Assembly (NCBI GenBank): GCA_905221605.1
Contig: CAJNDS010001680.1
Location: 62,001-126,000 of the forward strand
Reading direction: 5' to 3'
Source: Symbiodinium natans
Lineage: Eukaryota > Sar > Dinophyceae > Suessiales > Symbiodiniaceae
DNA: 64,000 nucleotides
This document shows positions 63,077-64,000 of the stretch, one piece after another; position 1 is the first letter of the stretch; each line of letters opens with the position of its first letter. The position numbers and the translations under genes are program-made. Under the pieces are notes generated by a model. That model was not told the origin of the DNA. It saw only the letters and a program-made list of their open reading frames with translations, and did no database searches.

Positions 63077-63206
63077 GCTTTACTACGATTTTACGACCCC
63101 CCCCCCCCCCCCAAACAAAAAGAAAACTACAACTAAAATAATCCCTATAATACGCTTGTAAGGAAGCTTTGGTGAAATTTCTGGGGGTTCTTAAGCAAGT
63201 AGTAGT
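63077..63206. mobile_element. MITE family E copy abutting a channel exon
   Basis: Begins at the GC donor of the TGPE exon (GCTTTACTACGATTTTACGA) and ends GGGTTCTTAAGCAAGTAGTAG. The left arm is degenerate. Confidence 0.6.
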
Positions 63207-63621
63207 TGAGGGATCAGGCTTAGTGACCCTTTTAAACAGTGCAGCTTAGTGATTGGGAAATATACCCTTTGTTAAGGTACAAGGTTACGCTATGTAAATC
63301 CTAAACACCCTGTACTCCTTAAACTCCCTCTAAGTAGACCTTAAGCCTTTTTTTTTTGGGGGGGGGGGGGGGTTAATATCCCTACATAATCCCAAAGGTT
63401 AACCTCTAGGCCCCCGCGGGTACTGGACAACTAGGTGAATGTTGAGGTTAGAGCTATTCTGGGTCGTGCTTTGTGAAAATTTTGAGTTTGCCTGCTTTCC
63501 TTGACAAGAGAACCTACTCACAAATATGTTTGATTCGGTAACTGATGCTTATGTGCCTAGGGCTTGCCTTTTCTTTATGTAGAGGGCTGGAGTTTAGCGA
63601 CTGTTGGCAGGGCATGGGTTT

Positions 63622-63730
63622 CCCAGAGAGCCCGATACCCCTCAAACAAGGAATATGCCTTAAATCATATTCAGGATCCCCATATGATTTAAGGTCTATT
63701 CCTTGTTTAAGAGGTATCGGGCTCTTTGGG
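63622..63730. mobile_element. MITE family H copy
   Basis: CCCAGAGAGCCCGATACCCC and GGGGTATCGGGCTCTTTGGG form long inverted arms, with AAGGAATATGCCTTAAATCA inside. Formally a reverse-oriented relative of 20202-20311. Confidence 0.7.
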
Positions 63731-64000
63731 TTCTTCCTTGTTGTCCAATACTGTCTTTGAATTTCGAACTGCACGAGAGGGGGGCAAGGCACAGGAGACC
63801 CACCGTTGCTTGTTGAGTAATATAGGGGTCGGAATCGTTACTGATAGCATTCCCTTATGGTCCCTTCATAGTTAGACTCTAGTGGCCCCCAAAACCATAT
63901 TATTCCGGCCCCTGCATTAGGGTTTTGGGTTTTGGGACTTGCGGGGTGTTGCCGAGACTGTGTCGATGTTTGGGTTGCAAAACAGGGCGTGCTTGAAGGT

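Overview
This window looks like nuclear DNA of a dinoflagellate. Evidence seen: plant-type telomere heptamers (TTTAGGG/CCCTAAA) scattered through the interior in both orientations; a Ty1/copia retrotransposon with a CCCH zinc finger in its Gag; a 14-base near-match to the dinoflagellate trans-spliced leader in its LTR; short exons with many GC 5' splice sites; and dense palindromic MITE-like elements. I cannot name the species.

Host gene. The + strand carries many short exon islands (about 35-95 nt, GC-rich third positions) bounded by AG on the left and GT or GC on the right. Fourteen of them between 49.5 and 63.1 kb join in phase and read as the C-terminal channel region of an IP3-receptor/ryanodine-receptor family Ca2+ release channel: S4-like helix, S4-S5 linker, S5, pore loop, S6 and the cytosolic tail with the TGPE motif. 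Islands at 12.7-13.5 and 18.5 kb match the RIH-associated domain that precedes the channel in this family. The simplest reading is one giant + strand gene crossing most of the window, with introns full of telomeric tracts and MITEs. The islands between these anchors and before 12.6 kb could not be assigned.

Retrotransposon. Positions 32824-42460 hold a complete copia element on the - strand, antisense inside one of these introns. Its 246-bp LTRs look identical and it is flanked by a 5-bp duplication (TCTAT). It carries three coding blocks: ORF A (HAD-like domain, no AUG in its sequence or leader), ORF B (coiled coil, first AUG of the predicted transcript, overlapping ORF A by 14 nt) and the Gag-protease-integrase-methyltransferase-like-RT-RNase H polyprotein, in the same frame as ORF B after a single TAA.

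Repeats. At least eight families of roughly 70-165 bp palindromic elements recur (called A-F, H and L here). Several copies abut exons or have 7-14 bp flanking duplications, and several have a telomeric tract at the centre of their palindrome. There are also microsatellites, a GCGTCAC-rich block at 48.2-48.4 kb and tandem variants of the telomere unit. No rRNA, tRNA or CRISPR array was recognised. All exon boundaries are read by eye from the genomic sequence; cDNA would settle them.
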